Shown: positions 7,691 to 17,682, counted from the stretch's first letter. The stretch: DNA of 64,000 nucleotides from Alloalcanivorax marinus (GCF_016906305.1 NZ_JADDOL010000003.1:186001-250000), one strand, 5' to 3'. Program-made: numbers and translations. Notes: generated by a model from the sequence alone, not told the origin.

Positions 7691-8686
7691 ATGAAACACG
7701 AAAAATCGCAGATCAAGGCAGTACTGGGGATTCCTCTGTTGATCGTCGCCTTGGGGTCGCTGGCGTTCGGCGCTCGCGCCGACGACACGCCGATTCGTCT
7801 CGCCGACATGGCGCAATCGCTCAACGGCATCGCCTCCCAGGTGATGATCGACCAGGAGCTGGACCATAAATACGGCGTGGACGTGAGCTACAAGGGCTAC
7901 CCCACGCTGGACGGTCTGTTCAACGCCATCCGCGGCAAGCAGGTGGACCTGGGCTTCGGCGGCTGGACCGGCTTCGCCCAGTTCCGCGCCCAGGGCTATC
8001 CGGTGGTGAACATCTTCCCGGTGGGCCGGGGCGCCACCCTGGACGTGCTGGTGCCCACCGACTCCGAGCTGCAAAGCCTGGACGACCTGAAAGGCAAGCG
8101 CGTGGCCTCCTACGCCGGCGCCGCCGGCACCGCCACCGTGCTGCTGCGCGTCATGCTCAATGATTTCTACGGCTTCGATCCGGCCGCCACCGGCGATCTG
8201 CAATACGTGGGCCCGGGCATCATCCCGGCGCTGCTCGACAGTGGCGACGTGGACGCCGGCCTGCTGTTCGATCCGCTGGCCACCAAGGCCATGGCCTCCG
8301 GCAAGTACCGCAGCATCGGCAACCTGGGTGACCTCTATAAAGAGAAAACCGGCGACGATTTCCTGTGGATTTCCCTGGCCACCAACGACGACTTCGCCCG
8401 GGCCAACCCCGAGGCACTGGCCGGCTTTCTCAAGGGCTGGGTGGACGCGGTGGAGTACGTGAAAAGCCACCCGGCCGTGTTCGAGGCCTACGGCAAAAAG
8501 CTGGGTCTGGACCAGGCCGGCATCGACCAGCTGGCGGAACGCGTGATCCGTGACTACGCCACCACCTGGAACGACGACTACATCAACGGCCTGAAGGCTT
8601 TCGCGGAGCGTGCCAGCCGGGTGATGGACAAGGGGTTCCTGGACGAGCTGCCCGAAGAGGCGTTCTCCACCCGATACGCCCCTTGA
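7691..8686 (+). CDS. Periplasmic solute-binding protein, TauA/SsuA/NMT1-like (copy 1)
   Basis: A 331-residue exported protein. The Sec signal peptide (residues 1-30) ends in 'FGARA-DD'. The mature part has the two-lobe NMT1/TauA pattern with 'DLGFGGWTGFAQFRAQG' near residues 75-95 and the hinge-like 'KGKRVASYAGAAGTATVLL' around 135-155. It would capture the solute for the 6105/6848 transporter. It is closer to the protein at 22508 than to the one at 21436: both share 'ADMAQSLNGIAS'-type N-termini and 'RVMDKG-LDELP' C-termini. The ligand is unknown. By context it may be an aromatic or heterocyclic precursor of 2-aminophenol. Confidence 0.9.
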   Translation: MKHEKSQIKAVLGIPLLIVALGSLAFGARADDTPIRLADMAQSLNGIASQVMIDQELDHKYGVDVSYKGYPTLDGLFNAIRGKQVDLGFGGWTGFAQFRAQGYPVVNIFPVGRGATLDVLVPTDSELQSLDDLKGKRVASYAGAAGTATVLLRVMLNDFYGFDPAATGDLQYVGPGIIPALLDSGDVDAGLLFDPLATKAMASGKYRSIGNLGDLYKEKTGDDFLWISLATNDDFARANPEALAGFLKGWVDAVEYVKSHPAVFEAYGKKLGLDQAGIDQLAERVIRDYATTWNDDYINGLKAFAERASRVMDKGFLDELPEEAFSTRYAP

Positions 8687-8697
8687 GCTGATGCGGT

Positions 8698-8731
8698 CCG
8701 GCGGGGTGCTTGATACAGGGAGCCCCGCCGG
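8698..8731. other. 9-bp GC hairpin between binding protein 1 and the alpha/beta hydrolase
   Basis: CCGGCGGGG and CCCCGCCGG pair perfectly around a 16-base loop, without a following T-run. The position directly after an abundant periplasmic protein suits a 3'-end stabiliser or partial attenuator that separates transporter from enzyme expression. Confidence 0.4.
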
Positions 8732-8765
8732 TCCTCCCTCTGAAACCAAGAAGGAAATACCTGAA

Positions 8766-9659
8766 ATGTCTTTCGATGATCTTCCCGACCAGCCGCCGAT
8801 CTACCCGCGCGAAGCCGAGGACTACGCGCGGGAGGCGTTGGACCGGTCCCACCAGGCGGCGGCACGGGTCAGGAATCATATGGACATCCGCTACGGCGAT
8901 GATTACTGGCAGAAGGTCGACATCTATCTGCCGGACGACGCGGCGCTCGCCGATTTGCCGGTGCTGCTGTTCGCCCATGGCGGCGCCTGGACCCACGGCT
9001 ATAAGGAGTGGCTGGGGCTGATGGCTCCGGTGATCGTCGAAACCCCGGCGATCTTTGTGTCGGTGTCCTATCGCCTGGCGCCGGAATGTCGCTACCCGGG
9101 GCCGCTGGAAGACTGCATCGCGGCGCTGGCCTGGGTGCACGACCACATCGCCGACTACGGGGGCGACCCGGACCGGCTTTACGTGGGCGGACACTCCGCC
9201 GGTGGTCACCTGTTCGCGCTGGCGGCGCTCAAGCCGCACCTGCTGGCCCGGGCCGGTCTGCCGGCCAACCTGATCAAGGGCTGCCTGCCGATCTGTTCCC
9301 AGCTCAATCTGGCGTTCGACGATCCGGCGCCGGGCAGTGGCGAGGCGCGCATCTACGAGATGTTCCTGGCCGATCGAAAGGACGACCGGGACGCCAGCCC
9401 GCTGCACAACATCGGCCCCAATCCGCCGCCGTTCTTTATTGCCCATGGCGGAGAGGACTTCCCGCGCATTATCGAAAGCAACCGGCTGATGATCGCCGCC
9501 TTGAAGGAGACCGGCGCGGCGGTGCGCTCCCATGTGGAGCCGGGCGCCACCCATTTCGGACTGGCCCTGCAGATGGAGAACCCGCAGTCGCCGGTGGTGC
9601 GTACCCTGCGCGACTGGCTGTCGAACGGACCGTCCGGTTTCGACGGGCCCCTGCACTGA
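8766..9659 (+). CDS. Alpha/beta-hydrolase, arylformamidase/esterase-like
   Basis: A 297-residue cytoplasmic alpha/beta hydrolase. It has the oxyanion-hole motif 'HGGAW' (about residue 61-65), the nucleophile elbow 'GHSAGGH' (about 140-146), and a late catalytic His in 'PGATHFGL'. This pattern matches the arylformamidase/kynurenine-formamidase and hormone-sensitive-lipase-like branch. The start at 8766 is chosen for the AAGGAA upstream and the 'MSFDDLP' beginning; earlier in-frame starts would run through the intergenic hairpin. Located between the ABC module and the dioxygenase genes, it could remove an acyl, formyl or carbamate group to release 2-aminophenol. That role is an inference; it could equally be a generic esterase. 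Confidence 0.8.
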   Translation: MSFDDLPDQPPIYPREAEDYAREALDRSHQAAARVRNHMDIRYGDDYWQKVDIYLPDDAALADLPVLLFAHGGAWTHGYKEWLGLMAPVIVETPAIFVSVSYRLAPECRYPGPLEDCIAALAWVHDHIADYGGDPDRLYVGGHSAGGHLFALAALKPHLLARAGLPANLIKGCLPICSQLNLAFDDPAPGSGEARIYEMFLADRKDDRDASPLHNIGPNPPPFFIAHGGEDFPRIIESNRLMIAALKETGAAVRSHVEPGATHFGLALQMENPQSPVVRTLRDWLSNGPSGFDGPLH

Positions 9660-9690
9660 AGCCGGCCACGGGGCCGCGAAACGGAGAGCA

Positions 9691-10041
9691 ATGATGGCAC
9701 GTTCCGACACGGTGAAACGCTACCTGGGCGCCATGGAAGCCGGTGACCTGGAAACGGTTCTCGGCTGCTTCGAGGACGACGGCACGGTGGTCTCGCCGGT
9801 GTACGGCCAGGTCCCGGTACGGCCTTTCTACGAAAAGCTGTTCGCCGACACGGTGCGCGCCGGGGTCCGTCTGGAGCAGCTGTATTTCAGTGAGGACGGC
9901 GCCGGCATCGCCGCGCACATCGACTATTTCTGGGAACGCCAGGACGGGTCCCGAATGCACGTGGACATGGTGGATCTGTTTCGATTCCGCGCGGAATCGG
10001 AACGCATTGAGCGCCTGTCGATCGTGTTCAAGCCGTCCTGA
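9691..10041 (+). CDS. SnoaL/NTF2-like small protein
   Basis: A protein of 115-116 residues with the NTF2/SnoaL cone-fold pattern: N-terminal helices 'VKRYLGAMEAGDLETVLGCF', then 'DDGTVVSPVYG' and C-terminal strands with 'MVDLFRFRAESERIERLSIVF'. Two adjacent ATGs (9691, 9694) are possible; GGAG at 9683-9686 is better spaced for 9694. Members of this fold act as isomerases, dehydratases, cyclases or merely ligand binders. The gene lies 31 bases after the hydrolase and 87 before amnB, so it probably belongs to the pathway, perhaps handling an unstable intermediate. No catalytic residue set could be recognised. Confidence 0.75.
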   Translation: MMARSDTVKRYLGAMEAGDLETVLGCFEDDGTVVSPVYGQVPVRPFYEKLFADTVRAGVRLEQLYFSEDGAGIAAHIDYFWERQDGSRMHVDMVDLFRFRAESERIERLSIVFKPS

Positions 10042-10113
10042 AAGGCGGCTCGCAGGAAGCGCTTTTTTGTCGCTACCGACGACCCCGCGCCAACAGAAAG
10101 CCGGGGCCGATAA

Positions 10114-11040
<927 letters not shown>

Positions 11041-11070
11041 GCCGGCCGCCCACAGACGAGGAGAACAAAG

Positions 11071-11880
11071 ATGACCGTTGTATCCGCTTTTCTGGTGCCC
11101 GGCAGCCCGCTGCCGTACCTGCGTCAGGACAACCCGCCCTGGCAGCCGCTGGCCGCCGGTTATGAAAAAGTCCGTGACGCCCTGCAGGCCTCCAAGCCGG
11201 ACGCGCTGCTGATCTATTCCACCCAATGGTTCGCGGTGCTCGACCAGCTGTGGCAGGCGCGTCCGCATCTGACCGGCGAGCACGTGGACGAAAACTGGTA
11301 CGAGTACGGCGACCTGACCATCGACCTGCGTTCCGACACCGATCTGGTGGACGCCTGCATCGCCGGCTGCGCCGACATCGGCATCCGCGCCAAGGGCGTC
11401 AATTACGACCACTTCCCGGTGGACACCGGCACCATCGTCGCCAACAACTTCGTCAACCCCGGCGGCAAGATTCCGCTGGTGATCGCCGCCAACAATCTCT
11501 ACCACGGCCCCGGCGAGACCGAAAAGCTGGCGGCCATGGCGGTGGAGCAGGCCGACAAACAGGGCAAGCGCCTGGCGGTGCTGGCCATCGGTGGCCTGTC
11601 GGCGGCCTATTTCGACGAGGAGATCGACATCGCCGACGACCGCATCCGCCATGACGCGGACGACGCCGCCAACCGCCAACTGCTCGACGCCCTGGCCAAC
11701 GGCGACCGGCGCTCCGCCAGTGAGGCCCTGGGCCGTTTCAATGAAGGCACCAAGGCGGACATGGGCATGAAACACCTGTCCTGGCTGTTCGGCGCCACCG
11801 GCGACTTCAAGGGCGCGCGGGTGCACGCCTATGGCCCCACCTACGGCGCCGGCGCCGCGGTGGTGGAATTCAATTTGTAA
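11071..11880 (+). CDS. amnA: 2-aminophenol 1,6-dioxygenase, non-catalytic alpha subunit
   Basis: A 269-residue LigB-fold paralogue of AmnB. The metal ligands are absent: the first His site reads 'FLVPGSPLPYL' and the second 'YSTQWF', as is typical of the structural alpha subunit of the heterotetramer. Conserved fold parts remain ('VIAANNLYHGPGETEKLA', C-terminal 'YGAGAAVVEFNL'). It partners the catalytic subunit 30 bases upstream, and both have strong AGGAG sites. A strong intrinsic terminator follows 23 bases after the stop, so the two dioxygenase genes can form a separate abundant transcript. Confidence 0.88.
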   Translation: MTVVSAFLVPGSPLPYLRQDNPPWQPLAAGYEKVRDALQASKPDALLIYSTQWFAVLDQLWQARPHLTGEHVDENWYEYGDLTIDLRSDTDLVDACIAGCADIGIRAKGVNYDHFPVDTGTIVANNFVNPGGKIPLVIAANNLYHGPGETEKLAAMAVEQADKQGKRLAVLAIGGLSAAYFDEEIDIADDRIRHDADDAANRQLLDALANGDRRSASEALGRFNEGTKADMGMKHLSWLFGATGDFKGARVHAYGPTYGAGAAVVEFNL

Positions 11881-11903
11881 CCTTTCGATCGCGCTCACGA
11901 TCC

Positions 11904-11931
11904 GCGCGGCCCGCGGGCCGCGCCTTTTTTT
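11904..11931 (+). terminator. Strong intrinsic terminator inside the amn operon
   Basis: The stem GCGCGGCC / GGCCGCGC (8 perfect GC-only pairs, CGCG loop) is followed by C and seven Ts. It lies between amnA and amnC, whose start is only 35 bases further on. This is the canonical form of a Rho-independent terminator, and partial read-through would set the amnBA to lower-pathway expression ratio. No internal promoter for amnC is obvious in the remaining 34 bases. Confidence 0.85.
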
Positions 11932-11965
11932 CGACGCGATCCTCGCCTTCTTCAGGAGTGCGCAA

Positions 11966-13423
11966 TTGGTTTCCGAGTACCGTAACTACATCAATGGCCG
12001 GTTCGTCGAGTCCGCGAAGACCTTCGAGGATCTGAACCCGGCCAACGGCGAGCCGGTGGCACGGGTCCACGAGGCCGACGCCGAACTGGTCGACCAGGCG
12101 GTGCGCGCCGGTCGCGCCGCGCTGCCCGCCTGGCGGCGCACCAGCGCCGAACAGCGCGCCCAGTACCTGGAGCGCATCGCCGCCGTGATCGAACGGCGCG
12201 CCGACGATTTTCTGGCCGCGGAAGTGGCCGACACCGGCAAGCCGGTGTCCGTGGCGTCGCGGGTGGACATTCCCCGGGGCGCCGCCAACTTCCGCGCCTT
12301 CGCCGCCATGATCCGCATGAGCGGCGGCGAGGTGTACGAAACGCCCACCCCGGAAGGGCGGGCGCTGAACTATTCCCTGCGCCAGCCGCTCGGCGTGGTG
12401 GGCATCATCTCCCCCTGGAACCTGCCGCTGCTGCTGTTTACCTGGAAGGTGGCGCCGGCCCTGGCCTGCGGCAACGTGGTGGTGGCCAAGCCCTCCGAGG
12501 AAACCCCGGGCACCGCCACGTTGCTGGCGGAGGTGATGGACGAGGTGGGCCTGCCCGCCGGCGTGTTCAATCTGGTGCACGGCTTCGGGCCGGGCTCCGC
12601 CGGCGCCGCCATCGTCGATCACCCGGATGTGGACGGCATCACCTTCACCGGTGAGTCGAAGACCGGCGCCACCATCATGCGCAACGTGGCCGACAAGGTG
12701 CGGCCGGTGTCGTTCGAGCTGGGTGGCAAGAACGCCGCCCTGGTGTTCGCCGACGCCGACTTCGACAAGGCGGTGGCCGGCGTGGCCCGTTCCAGTTTTC
12801 TCAATACCGGCCAGGTGTGTCTGTGCACCGAACGCGTCTACGTGGAGCGGCCCATTTTCGAGCGCTTCGTGGCGGCGCTGGCGGAGCAGGCCCGGGCCCT
12901 GCGCCCCGGCGACCCGCTGGACCCGGAGACCACCCTGGGGCCGCTGATTTCCCGTCAGCACCGCGACAAGGTGCTGTCCTATTACGCGCTGGCCCGGGAG
13001 GAGGGCGCCACCGTGGTCACCGGCGGCGGCGTGCCGACGCTGGGCGGCAAGCTCGACAACGGCTGCTATGTGGAGCCGACCATCTGGACCGGCCTGGATC
13101 AGTCCGCCCGCTGTCTGCAGGAAGAAGTGTTCGGCCCGGTCTGCCACGTGATGCCCTTCGACACCGAGGAGCAGGCCGTGGAACTGGCCAACGACAGCCG
13201 GTACGGCCTGGCCAGCGCTCTCTGGACCAGCAACCTGGATCGCGGCCACCGGCTGGCGGCGGAGATCGACGCCGGGCTGGTGTGGCTGAACACCTGGTTC
13301 CTGCGGGATCTGCGCACCCCCTTCGGCGGCATGAAGCTGTCCGGGCTGGGGCGCGAGGGCGGCCGCCATTCGCTGGATTTCTATTCCGAACTGAAGAACG
13401 TCTGCGTGCAGATGTCGCAATGA
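11966..13423 (+). CDS. amnC: 2-aminomuconic 6-semialdehyde dehydrogenase
   Basis: A 485-residue NAD-dependent aldehyde dehydrogenase of the hydroxymuconic/aminomuconic semialdehyde branch. The catalytic Cys is in 'TGQVCLC' (Cys285), the general base is Glu251 in 'ELGGKN', and the oxyanion Asn is in 'SPWN' (152). The start is taken as TTG at 11966 with AGGAG seven bases upstream; this gives the family's usual length and N-terminus 'VSEYRNYINGRF', whereas the longer frame would read through amnA and the terminator. It oxidises the ring-cleavage product to 2-aminomuconate. A TTG start just downstream of a terminator suggests deliberately lower expression. Confidence 0.88.
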   Translation: MVSEYRNYINGRFVESAKTFEDLNPANGEPVARVHEADAELVDQAVRAGRAALPAWRRTSAEQRAQYLERIAAVIERRADDFLAAEVADTGKPVSVASRVDIPRGAANFRAFAAMIRMSGGEVYETPTPEGRALNYSLRQPLGVVGIISPWNLPLLLFTWKVAPALACGNVVVAKPSEETPGTATLLAEVMDEVGLPAGVFNLVHGFGPGSAGAAIVDHPDVDGITFTGESKTGATIMRNVADKVRPVSFELGGKNAALVFADADFDKAVAGVARSSFLNTGQVCLCTERVYVERPIFERFVAALAEQARALRPGDPLDPETTLGPLISRQHRDKVLSYYALAREEGATVVTGGGVPTLGGKLDNGCYVEPTIWTGLDQSARCLQEEVFGPVCHVMPFDTEEQAVELANDSRYGLASALWTSNLDRGHRLAAEIDAGLVWLNTWFLRDLRTPFGGMKLSGLGREGGRHSLDFYSELKNVCVQMSQ

Positions 13424-13440
13424 AGCCGGGAGGCGTTGCC

Positions 13441-14250
13441 ATGCAAACGACGATTACCGAAACCCTGGCCCGCGCCGCTCAGCGGCTGCGGGCCGCCCAC
13501 GAGACCGGACAACCCTGCTCGCCGGTGCGCGACCTGATCGACGCCGACGACCTGGACAGTGCCTACCGGGTTCAGGACATCAACAGCCGCTACTGGGAGA
13601 GCCGCGGCCGCCGGGTGGTGGGCGGCAAGATCGGTCTTACCGCCCGGGTGGTGCAGCAACAGCTGGGCGTGGACCAGCCCGACTACGGCCTGCTGTTCGC
13701 CGATATGGCGGTGGCCGACGGCGGCCTGATTCCCTGGGGCCAGGTGCTGCAGCCCAAGGTGGAAGCGGAGGTGGCGCTGGTGCTGGCCCGGGACCTGAGC
13801 CACGACCAGATCACCCTGGCGGACCTGATCGGCGCCACCGACTACGTGCTGCCGGCCCTGGAAGTGGTGGGCAGCCGCATCGCCGACTGGGACATCACCA
13901 TCGCCGACACGGTGGCCGACAACGCCTCCTGCGGCGCCTATGTGCTGGGCACCACGCCGCGTTCCCTGCGCGAGGTGGACCTGAGCCTGTGCGGCATGAA
14001 CCTTACCCGCCGGGGCGAGCCGGTGTCGGTGGGCGCCGGTGCCGCCTGCCTGGGCAACCCGCTCAATGCGGCGCTGTGGCTGGCCAATACCCTGGCCCGG
14101 GCGCGCCGCCCCCTGCGCGCCGGCGACCTGATTCTTACCGGCGCCCTGGGGCCGATGGTGGCGGCCCGCCCCGGCGACCGCTTCCGCGCCTGTATCGAGG
14201 GCCTGGGGTCGGTGTCGGTGGGCTTCGCGAAGGAGAACGACGATGACTGA
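13441..14250 (+). CDS. amnF: 2-oxopent-4-enoate (2-hydroxypenta-2,4-dienoate) hydratase
   Basis: A 269-residue member of the hydratase/decarboxylase (FAH-like) family. Metal-ligand acids appear in '[10 protein letters not shown]' (about residues 102-111), with the following '[14 protein letters not shown]' and '[11 protein letters not shown]' typical of MhpD/DmpE-type enzymes. The start at 13441 has GGGAGG at good spacing; an earlier ATG at 13422 overlaps the amnC stop but lacks a site. It hydrates 2-oxopent-4-enoate to 4-hydroxy-2-oxovalerate. It is distinguished from the decarboxylase at 16231 by its longer N-terminus and '[17 protein letters not shown]'. It overlaps the next gene by 8 bases. 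Confidence 0.85.
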   Translation: MQTTITETLARAAQRLRAAHETGQPCSPVRDLIDADDLDSAYRVQDINSRYWESRGRRVVGGKIGLTARVVQQQLGVDQPDYGLLFADMAVADGGLIPWGQVLQPKVEAEVALVLARDLSHDQITLADLIGATDYVLPALEVVGSRIADWDITIADTVADNASCGAYVLGTTPRSLREVDLSLCGMNLTRRGEPVSVGAGAACLGNPLNAALWLANTLARARRPLRAGDLILTGALGPMVAARPGDRFRACIEGLGSVSVGFAKENDDD

Positions 14251-15193
14251 CAAAATCAAAGTGGCGATCATCGGTTCCGGTAACATCGGCACCGATCTGA
14301 TGATCAAGGTGCTGCGCCACGGCGAGCAGCTGGAAATGGCCGCGCTGGTGGGCATCGACCCGGCGTCCGACGGCCTGGCCCGCGCCGAGCGTCTCGGCGT
14401 GACCGCCTGCGCCACCGGCGTGGAGGGCCTGATCGAGCTGCCGGTGTTCGAGCGGATCGGTCTGGTGTTCGACGCCACCTCCGCCGCCGCCCATCACCAC
14501 AACGAGAAAGTCCTGCGCGCCGCGCGCCCCGACCTGCGGGTGATCGATCTGACACCGGCGGCGATCGGCCCCTACTGCGTGCCGGTGGCCAACCTGGACG
14601 AGCACCTGGACGCGCTCAACGTGAACATGGTGACCTGCGGTGGCCAGGCCACCATTCCCATCGTCCATGCGGTGTCGGGCCTGGCCAAGGTGCACTACGC
14701 GGAAATCGTCGCCTCGATCTCCAGCAAGTCCGCCGGCCCCGGCACCCGCGCCAACATCGATGAGTTCACCGAAACCACGTCCCTGGCCCTGGAGAAAGTG
14801 GGCGGCGCCGAGAAGGGCAAGGCGATCATCGTGCTCAACCCGGCGGAGCCGCCGCTGTTGATGCGCGATACCGTCTATGTGTTCTGCGAGCCCTCCGATC
14901 CGGAGCCGATCCGTGCCGCCATCGAGGCCATGGTCGAGAAGGTCAACGCCTACGTCCCCGGTTACCGGCTCAAGCAGGACGTGCAGTTCGAGCATTACGG
15001 CGAGGACGAGCCGCTGTACATGCCCGGGGAAGGCGCCCGCGCGGGCATGAAGATTTCCGTGTTCCTGGAAGTGGAAGGCGCGGCCCATTACCTGCCGGCC
15101 TTCGCCGGCAACCTGGACATCATGACCTCGGCGGCGCTGGCCACCGGCGAACGGATGGCGTCCCGGTTGACCGGCGCGCCGGCCCAGGCTTGA
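14243..15193 (+). CDS. amnH: Acetaldehyde dehydrogenase (acylating)
   Basis: A 316-residue enzyme of the DmpF/BphJ/MhpF family, near full family length. The N-terminal Rossmann motif is '[13 protein letters not shown]' (residues 8-20). The catalytic Cys lies in '[11 protein letters not shown]' (about residue 132), and '[23 protein letters not shown]' follows, a run typical of this family. It converts acetaldehyde, NAD and CoA to acetyl-CoA, receiving the toxic aldehyde by channelling from the aldolase encoded 13 bases downstream. The start overlaps the hydratase stop region by 8 bases, indicating coupling. Confidence 0.93.
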   Translation: MTDKIKVAIIGSGNIGTDLMIKVLRHGEQLEMAALVGIDPASDGLARAERLGVTACATGVEGLIELPVFERIGLVFDATSAAAHHHNEKVLRAARPDLRVIDLTPAAIGPYCVPVANLDEHLDALNVNMVTCGGQATIPIVHAVSGLAKVHYAEIVASISSKSAGPGTRANIDEFTETTSLALEKVGGAEKGKAIIVLNPAEPPLLMRDTVYVFCEPSDPEPIRAAIEAMVEKVNAYVPGYRLKQDVQFEHYGEDEPLYMPGEGARAGMKISVFLEVEGAAHYLPAFAGNLDIMTSAALATGERMASRLTGAPAQA

Positions 15194-15206
15194 GGGGGAA
15201 ACGACA

Positions 15207-16238
15207 ATGACAGCGAAACTCTATATTTCCGACGTCACCCTGCGTGACGGCTCCCACGCCATTCGCCACCAATACAGCGTGGACGACGTGAGGCGCATCG
15301 CCGCCGCCCTCGACCGGGCCAGGGTGGACTCCATCGAGGTGGCCCACGGCGACGGTCTGCGGGGCTCCTCGTTCAACTACGGCTTCGGCGCCCACACCGA
15401 CCTGGAATGGATCGAGGCGGTGGCGGATACGGTCCGCCACGCCAAGGTGGCGACCCTGCTGCTGCCGGGCATCGGTACTGTCCGGGACCTGCGCGACGCC
15501 CACGCCGCCGGCGCCTCCGTGGTGCGCGTGGCCACCCATTGCACCGAGGCGGATGTCTCCAAACAGCACATCGAGCTGGCCCGGGAACTGGGCATGGACA
15601 CGGTGGGCTTCCTGATGATGAGCCACATGACCACGCCGGCGGAACTGGCCCGCCAGGCCAAGCTGATGGAGGACTACGGCGCCACCACGGTGTATGTGGT
15701 GGACTCCGGCGGCGCGCTCACCATGAACGACGTGCGCGACCGCTTCCGTGCCTTCAAGGACGTGCTCAAGCCGGAGACCGGCACCGGCATGCACGCCCAC
15801 CACAATCTCAGCCTGGGCGTGGCCAACTCCATCGTCGCCGTGGAGGAGGGCTGTGACCGCATCGACGCCAGTCTGGCGGGCATGGGCGCCGGCGCCGGCA
15901 ACGCGCCCCTGGAAGTGTTCATCGCCGCCGCCGACCGCCTGGGCTGGGACCACGGCTGCGATCTGTACACCCTGATGGACGCCGCCGACGACATCGTGCG
16001 GCCGCTGCAGGACCGGCCGGTACGGGTGGACCGGGAAACCCTGGCGCTTGGCTACGCCGGCGTGTACTCCAGCTTCCTGCGCCACGCCGAGAACGCCGCT
16101 GCCCGTTATGGCCTGAAGACCGTGGACATCCTGGTCGAACTGGGCCGCCGCCGCATGGTCGGTGGCCAGGAAGACATGATCGTCGACGTGGCCCTGGACA
16201 TGCTCAAACATCGCCAACCGGAGACCGACCATGTCTGA
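15207..16238 (+). CDS. amnG: 4-hydroxy-2-oxovalerate aldolase
   Basis: A 343-residue class II aldolase (DmpG/BphI/MhpE family). The N-terminal '[18 protein letters not shown]' contains the catalytic Arg-Asp pair and His, and the metal site is '[11 protein letters not shown]' near residue 195. The C-terminal segment is the communication domain that docks the acylating dehydrogenase. It splits 4-hydroxy-2-oxovalerate into pyruvate and acetaldehyde. Placement directly after the dehydrogenase gene matches the obligate enzyme pair. It ends overlapping the decarboxylase start by 8 bases. Confidence 0.93.
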   Translation: MTAKLYISDVTLRDGSHAIRHQYSVDDVRRIAAALDRARVDSIEVAHGDGLRGSSFNYGFGAHTDLEWIEAVADTVRHAKVATLLLPGIGTVRDLRDAHAAGASVVRVATHCTEADVSKQHIELARELGMDTVGFLMMSHMTTPAELARQAKLMEDYGATTVYVVDSGGALTMNDVRDRFRAFKDVLKPETGTGMHAHHNLSLGVANSIVAVEEGCDRIDASLAGMGAGAGNAPLEVFIAAADRLGWDHGCDLYTLMDAADDIVRPLQDRPVRVDRETLALGYAGVYSSFLRHAENAAARYGLKTVDILVELGRRRMVGGQEDMIVDVALDMLKHRQPETDHV

Positions 16239-17016
16239 AACGGATATCCAGACCCTGGCCGAGCGGGTCGACGACGCCGCCCGCCAGGCCCGCGCCATCG
16301 ACCAGTTCGCCACCGGCAGCCTGACCGTGGAGGACGCCTACGCGGTGCAGGCCGCCTCGGTGGCGCGCCGCGTCCAGCGCGGCGAGGCGCCCATCGGCAT
16401 CAAGCTGGGCTTCACCAGCCGCGCCAAGATGGTACAGATGGGCGTGGAAGACCTGATCTGGGGGCGGCTCACCGACGCCATGCTGGTGGAGGAGGGCGGC
16501 GAAATCGACCTGGCCGCCTATGTGCACCCGCGGGTGGAACCGGAGCTGGCCTTTCTGATCGACAAACCCCTGGCCGGGCGGGTGACCCTGCCCCAGGCCC
16601 AGGCGGCCATCGGCGCGGTGGCGCCGGCCATGGAGATCATCGATTCCCGCTACCGGGACTTCAAATTCGACCTGCCCAGCGTGATCGCCGACAACGCCTC
16701 GTCCTCCGGGCTGGTGATCGGCGCCTGGCGCCGCGCCGACCTGGACATCGCCAACCTGGGCATGGTCATGAGCCTGGACGGCGAGGTACGTCAGGTCGGT
16801 TCCTCCGCCGCCATTCTTGGCCACCCGCTGCGCGCCCTGGTGGCCGCCGCCCGGCTGGTGGCGGAGGCGGGCATGAGCCTGCAGCCCGGCGACGTGGTGC
16901 TGGCCGGCGCCGCCACCGCCGCCGAGGCGCTGCGACCCGGCCAGCACGTGGATCTGCGGGTGCAGTACCTGGGCGGCGCCGAGTTCCATGTGGCCGGCCC
17001 GGGAGGCGCGTCATGA
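16231..17016 (+). CDS. amnE: 4-oxalocrotonate decarboxylase
   Basis: A 261-residue member of the same fold family as the hydratase at 13441. Acidic metal ligands lie in '[16 protein letters not shown]' (about residues 103-118), with '[23 protein letters not shown]', a run characteristic of DmpH/XylI-type decarboxylases. It removes CO2 from 4-oxalocrotonate (2-oxo-3-hexenedioate) to give 2-oxopent-4-enoate for AmnF, with which it normally forms a complex. No tautomerase gene of the 4-oxalocrotonate isomerase type is present. This suits the aminophenol route, where deamination of 2-aminomuconate delivers the keto acid directly. Confidence 0.87.
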   Translation: MSETDIQTLAERVDDAARQARAIDQFATGSLTVEDAYAVQAASVARRVQRGEAPIGIKLGFTSRAKMVQMGVEDLIWGRLTDAMLVEEGGEIDLAAYVHPRVEPELAFLIDKPLAGRVTLPQAQAAIGAVAPAMEIIDSRYRDFKFDLPSVIADNASSSGLVIGAWRRADLDIANLGMVMSLDGEVRQVGSSAAILGHPLRALVAAARLVAEAGMSLQPGDVVLAGAATAAEALRPGQHVDLRVQYLGGAEFHVAGPGGAS

Positions 17017-17459
17017 GTGAGCAGCCCCGGGACGCTTCCGCGTCCCAGAGCAAGACCCTGGCCCACAAGGCCAAACCCCGGGGCCGCTTCCCCCATGTGA
17101 AGCGGGCCGGCGACTTCCTGTTCGTCTCCGGCACCAGCTCGCGCCGCCCGGACAACAGCTTCGTGGGCGCGGAGGTGGACGAAATGGGCGTTACCCGCCT
17201 GGACATCGAGGCCCAGACCCGGGCGGTGATCGACAACATCGCCGACATCCTGAACAGCGTCGACGCCGGCCTGGAGGACCTGGTGGAGGTGAGCTGCTTC
17301 CTGGTCAATATGAACGACTTCGGCGGTTTCAACCGGGTCTGGGGCGAGTATTTCGACGGCGACGGCCCCACCCGCACCACCGTGGCGGTCCACCAATTGC
17401 CCCATCCTTTGTTGCTGGTGGAAATGAAGGCGGTGGCCTACAAGCCGCTGCCCCGCTGA
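17013..17459 (+). CDS. amnD: 2-aminomuconate deaminase, RidA/YjgF family
   Basis: A 148-residue Rid-superfamily protein, longer than housekeeping RidA because of an N-terminal extension with '[22 protein letters not shown]'-like sequence, as in AmnD. It has the family's '[10 protein letters not shown]', '[14 protein letters not shown]' and the Arg/Glu pocket residues in '[12 protein letters not shown]' and 'LVEMKAVAY'. It hydrolyses the enamine/imine of 2-aminomuconate, releasing ammonia and 4-oxalocrotonate. Its presence is the main evidence that the operon handles 2-aminophenol and not catechol. The start overlaps the upstream stop (ATGA), and a hairpin follows the operon. Confidence 0.87.
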   Translation: MSEQPRDASASQSKTLAHKAKPRGRFPHVKRAGDFLFVSGTSSRRPDNSFVGAEVDEMGVTRLDIEAQTRAVIDNIADILNSVDAGLEDLVEVSCFLVNMNDFGGFNRVWGEYFDGDGPTRTTVAVHQLPHPLLLVEMKAVAYKPLPR

Positions 17460-17483
17460 CGCTCTCCTCTCCTTCCCCTCTTC

Positions 17484-17516
17484 GCGGAGCGCCGTCGCGC
17501 TCCGCCCGCCTTCGTT
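17484..17516 (+). terminator. Probable terminator after the amn operon
   Basis: GCGGAGCGC and GCGCTCCGC pair perfectly (9 bp) around CGTC, followed by CCGCCTTCGTTTT. The stem is strong but the T-run is delayed, so termination may be partial. Confidence 0.55.
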
Positions 17517-17682
17517 TTCCGGACCCCTCTTCACACATTTGCGCCCCGCGGGTATGGAAACCGCGAGCCAGGGAGTTTTAAATGGTGGGACGGTCGGTGC
17601 GCCGGCGTCCGGGTTGTCCTGACCGCCCGGCCGGTCCCGACGGCTTGAGTTTTCAGCCCGACCCACTTTCCGGAACACAACA

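Noticed and set aside
6845-8749. Minus-strand open frame across the ATPase and binding-protein genes
   Set aside because: It is a shadow of well-supported ABC genes on the plus strand.
10060-10075. T-run after AAGCGC following the SnoaL gene, considered as a terminator
   Set aside because: No convincing stem precedes the Ts, and a terminator here would cut the dioxygenase genes off from their presumed promoter.
16231-17016. Alternative call of this gene as a second 2-oxopent-4-enoate hydratase
   Set aside because: The motif set and pairing with a separate hydratase gene fit a 4-oxalocrotonate decarboxylase, although the two families are close.
17517-17682. Search for copies of the 3261-3922 palindromes upstream of the second IclR gene
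   Set aside because: Only a short CACATTTG word is shared, too little to call a common operator.
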